Shown: positions 62,718-64,000 of the stretch, piece by piece
How the letters are laid out: every line of letters begins with the position of its first letter
How positions within the stretch are numbered: the first letter of the stretch is position 1
Assembly (NCBI RefSeq): GCF_003597675.1
Contig: NZ_CP030829.1
Location: 248,001 to 312,000, forward strand
DNA: 64,000 nt
DNA from: Neorhizobium sp. NCHU2750
GTDB lineage: Bacteria; Pseudomonadota; Alphaproteobacteria; Rhizobiales; Rhizobiaceae
Reading direction: 5' to 3'
Translations under genes and position numbers: made by a program
The notes under the pieces: generated by a model
Databases searched by the model: none
What the model saw: only the letters and a program-made list of their open reading frames with translations
Told to the model about the DNA's origin: nothing

Positions 62718-63416
62718 TCAGACGGGCAGGCCTTTTGCCCTCAGGATCGCGTCGAAACGCTCCGGATCGGATGTACCCTTGATATTCGTCTCGCGAATTT
62801 TTGCCTCGCGATCGAGATGAGCCAGGGTCTTCGGCAGCAATGCAGCAGCGTCGCAGGCCGGGATCGCGATAACGCCGTCGAGGTCTCCGAGAACGAGATC
62901 GCCCGGCTGAACGACCATGCCGCCGACGGAGACGGGAACGTTGATTTCGCCCGGACCTTCCTTGCTCGGACCGCGATGGGTATGGCCACGCGCGAACACC
63001 GGCATTTCACCTTCGGCCCATTCGGCCAGATCGCGGATGGCGCCGTCGATGACAAACCCGCCGAGCTTCTTGGTCATTGCCGTCGTGCGGATGAGGCCGC
63101 CGATGACCGCCTGGGTCAGGTCTCCACCACCATCGATGACGATGACATCGCCAGCGCCCGCCATCATCATCGCCTTGTGAACCATGAGATTGTCACCCGG
63201 ACGGATGCGCACCGTGACGGCCTGGCCACACATGATCTTGCTGCCATGATAGGAACTCAACCCCATCGTACCGATCGATCGACCCATGCAGTCACCCGCG
63301 ACCGCAACAGGGATCTTTCCGAACGCCTCGAGAAGATCCTGCGGCAGGCTTTCGTGGCGAGGATTGATGCGGTAACCGGCAGGCCACACAAGGTCCTTCT
63401 GGTTCTGGTCGCTCAT
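62718..63416 (-). CDS. RraA-family aldolase/decarboxylase-like protein
   Basis: This 232-residue protein of the RraA/4-hydroxy-4-methyl-2-oxoglutarate aldolase family shows MAGAGDVIVIDGGGDLTQAVIGGL, a GGFVIDGAIRDLAEW block with the catalytic Arg-Asp, and a LGDLDGVIAIP segment. ATG 63416 has an AAAGGAGT site seven bases upstream; the longer frame to 63557 is inside the dehydrogenase gene. With a hydroxyacid dehydrogenase upstream and a CitMHS transporter downstream, a role in hydroxy- or oxo-dicarboxylic acid breakdown is likely. Confidence 0.85.
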   Translation of the reverse strand: MSDQNQKDLVWPAGYRINPRHESLPQDLLEAFGKIPVAVAGDCMGRSIGTMGLSSYHGSKIMCGQAVTVRIRPGDNLMVHKAMMMAGAGDVIVIDGGGDLTQAVIGGLIRTTAMTKKLGGFVIDGAIRDLAEWAEGEMPVFARGHTHRGPSKEGPGEINVPVSVGGMVVQPGDLVLGDLDGVIAIPACDAAALLPKTLAHLDREAKIRETNIKGTSDPERFDAILRAKGLPV

Positions 63417-63420
63417 GGTC

Positions 63421-64000
63421 TTACTCCTTTGATTCCAATGTGATCGGGTTGACGCAAGCGCTGACCGGCGGGGTGTTGCCGGAGAGGAAACCAAGGACGT
63501 TTCGCGCCGCGCCTGTGGCCATGCCGGCGAGAGCTGCAGGCGTCGATCCCCCCACATGCGGCGTCAGCACGACATTGGGCAGTTTCAGCAAGGGACTGTC
63601 CGGCGAAATCGGCTCTTCCGCAGTCGTATCGAGACCGGCGGAATAGAGCTTGCCGCTTTCCAGCGCGGAAATCAGTGCTGCCTCGTCGACTACTTCACCA
63701 CGGGCAGTGTTGATGAGGATCGCCTTGTCCGGCAGTGCGGCCAATGCTGCAGCGTCGATCATTCCACGGGTATGGGCATTGAGCGGAACATGCAGGCTCA
63801 ACACATTGCTTGATGGCAGCATTTCAGCCGGAGAGGCGATCATCGTCACGCCTTCGACGGGAGAGGCCATGCCGATGCCGGGATCGAAGGCCTGCACCTT
63901 CATGCCGATGGCAAGGCAGGCACGCGCGAGCTTCTGGCCTATCTGACCAAAGCCGATGAGACCGAGCGTCTTGCCGGACAGTTCCAATCCGTCCTGCGCC
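63421..64000 (-). CDS. D-isomer-specific 2-hydroxyacid dehydrogenase, C-terminal part (cut by window edge)
   Basis: The frame is open to the end of the window, so only about 190 C-terminal residues of a roughly 320-residue enzyme are seen. They hold the NAD-binding domain (GKTLGLIGFGQIGQKLA), the LINTARGEVVDEAAL block with the catalytic Arg, and the VLTPHVGGSTPAA block with the catalytic His. It belongs to the phosphoglycerate dehydrogenase-like family. Its stop is 4 bases upstream of the RraA-like start, so the two are likely cotranscribed. Confidence 0.88.
   Translation of the reverse strand, partial: AQDGLELSGKTLGLIGFGQIGQKLARACLAIGMKVQAFDPGIGMASPVEGVTMIASPAEMLPSSNVLSLHVPLNAHTRGMIDAAALAALPDKAILINTARGEVVDEAALISALESGKLYSAGLDTTAEEPISPDSPLLKLPNVVLTPHVGGSTPAALAGMATGAARNVLGFLSGNTPPVSACVNPITLESKE

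Noticed and set aside
1..64000. Mobile elements, CRISPR arrays, rRNA or tRNA genes
   Set aside because: No transposase-like frame, integrase, regularly spaced repeat array or cloverleaf-type sequence was recognised on reading the window; a covariance-model search for tRNAs was not possible.

Overview
The window looks like accessory or secondary-replicon DNA of a Rhizobiaceae alphaproteobacterium (Rhizobium/Agrobacterium group). The evidence is the high-GC coding style, a rhaR-S-T-P-Q-U-K rhamnose locus in the order known from Rhizobium leguminosarum, and a 289-residue D-psicose (D-allulose) 3-epimerase whose catalytic residues fall at the same numbers as in the Agrobacterium enzyme. I see no rRNA, tRNA, CRISPR array, transposase or phage gene. 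The window is densely packed with catabolic operons, each with its own regulator; the first and last genes are cut by the window edges.

Layout: 1-6944 rhamnose regulator (partial), ABC transporter, mutarotase and kinase. 7029-10186 a TPP riboswitch and thiM-thiE-thiD salvage operon ending in an SDR gene. 10211-17364 a GntR regulator divergent from a 5-oxoproline operon: NRAMP-like transporter, PxpA, DUF1445/D-glutamate-cyclase-like protein, a PxpB-PxpC fusion and a biotin carboxylase-BCCP fusion. 17659-24546 the most unusual part: a BTAD/TPR regulator, a 143-residue Cys-free protein, a YcaO enzyme, a TfuA protein and a pentein-fold (deiminase/amidinotransferase-like) enzyme in one tightly coupled operon, followed by an XRE regulator and a small conserved-looking protein. 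24639-33101 a D-allulose-type sugar operon (ABC importer, two TIM-barrel epimerases, a P-loop kinase) divergent from a LacI regulator with visible operators. 33250-40504 a GltB-like glutamate synthase with a long C-terminal extension next to a CysJ-like diflavin reductase. 40575-43030 a cobalamin-riboswitch-controlled cbtB-cbtA cobalt transport locus and a histidine-phosphatase-like protein. 43260-45919 a secreted L,D-transpeptidase-like protein and copC-copD. 46115-51251 a GH3 glycosidase, a LacI regulator and an orphan family-5 substrate-binding protein that share an operator motif. 51317-61220 a D-amino-acid region: Asp/Glu-racemase-like protein, Liv-type ABC transporter, DadA, RidA, GntR, DMT exporter and LysR. 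61265-64000 a CitMHS transporter, an RraA-like protein and a truncated 2-hydroxyacid dehydrogenase.

The genes mostly work as uptake-plus-catabolism modules. The operators proposed here (palindromes at 11028, 31920, 46049, 49547, 56581 and 56735) sit in the divergent promoter regions of these modules. The best candidate for an undescribed system is the YcaO-TfuA-pentein operon at 18300-23722; the GltB-like/CysJ-like pair and the biotin-dependent-carboxylase-like arrangement of the 5-oxoproline operon come next. All family assignments are by eye from motifs and context; no search was run.
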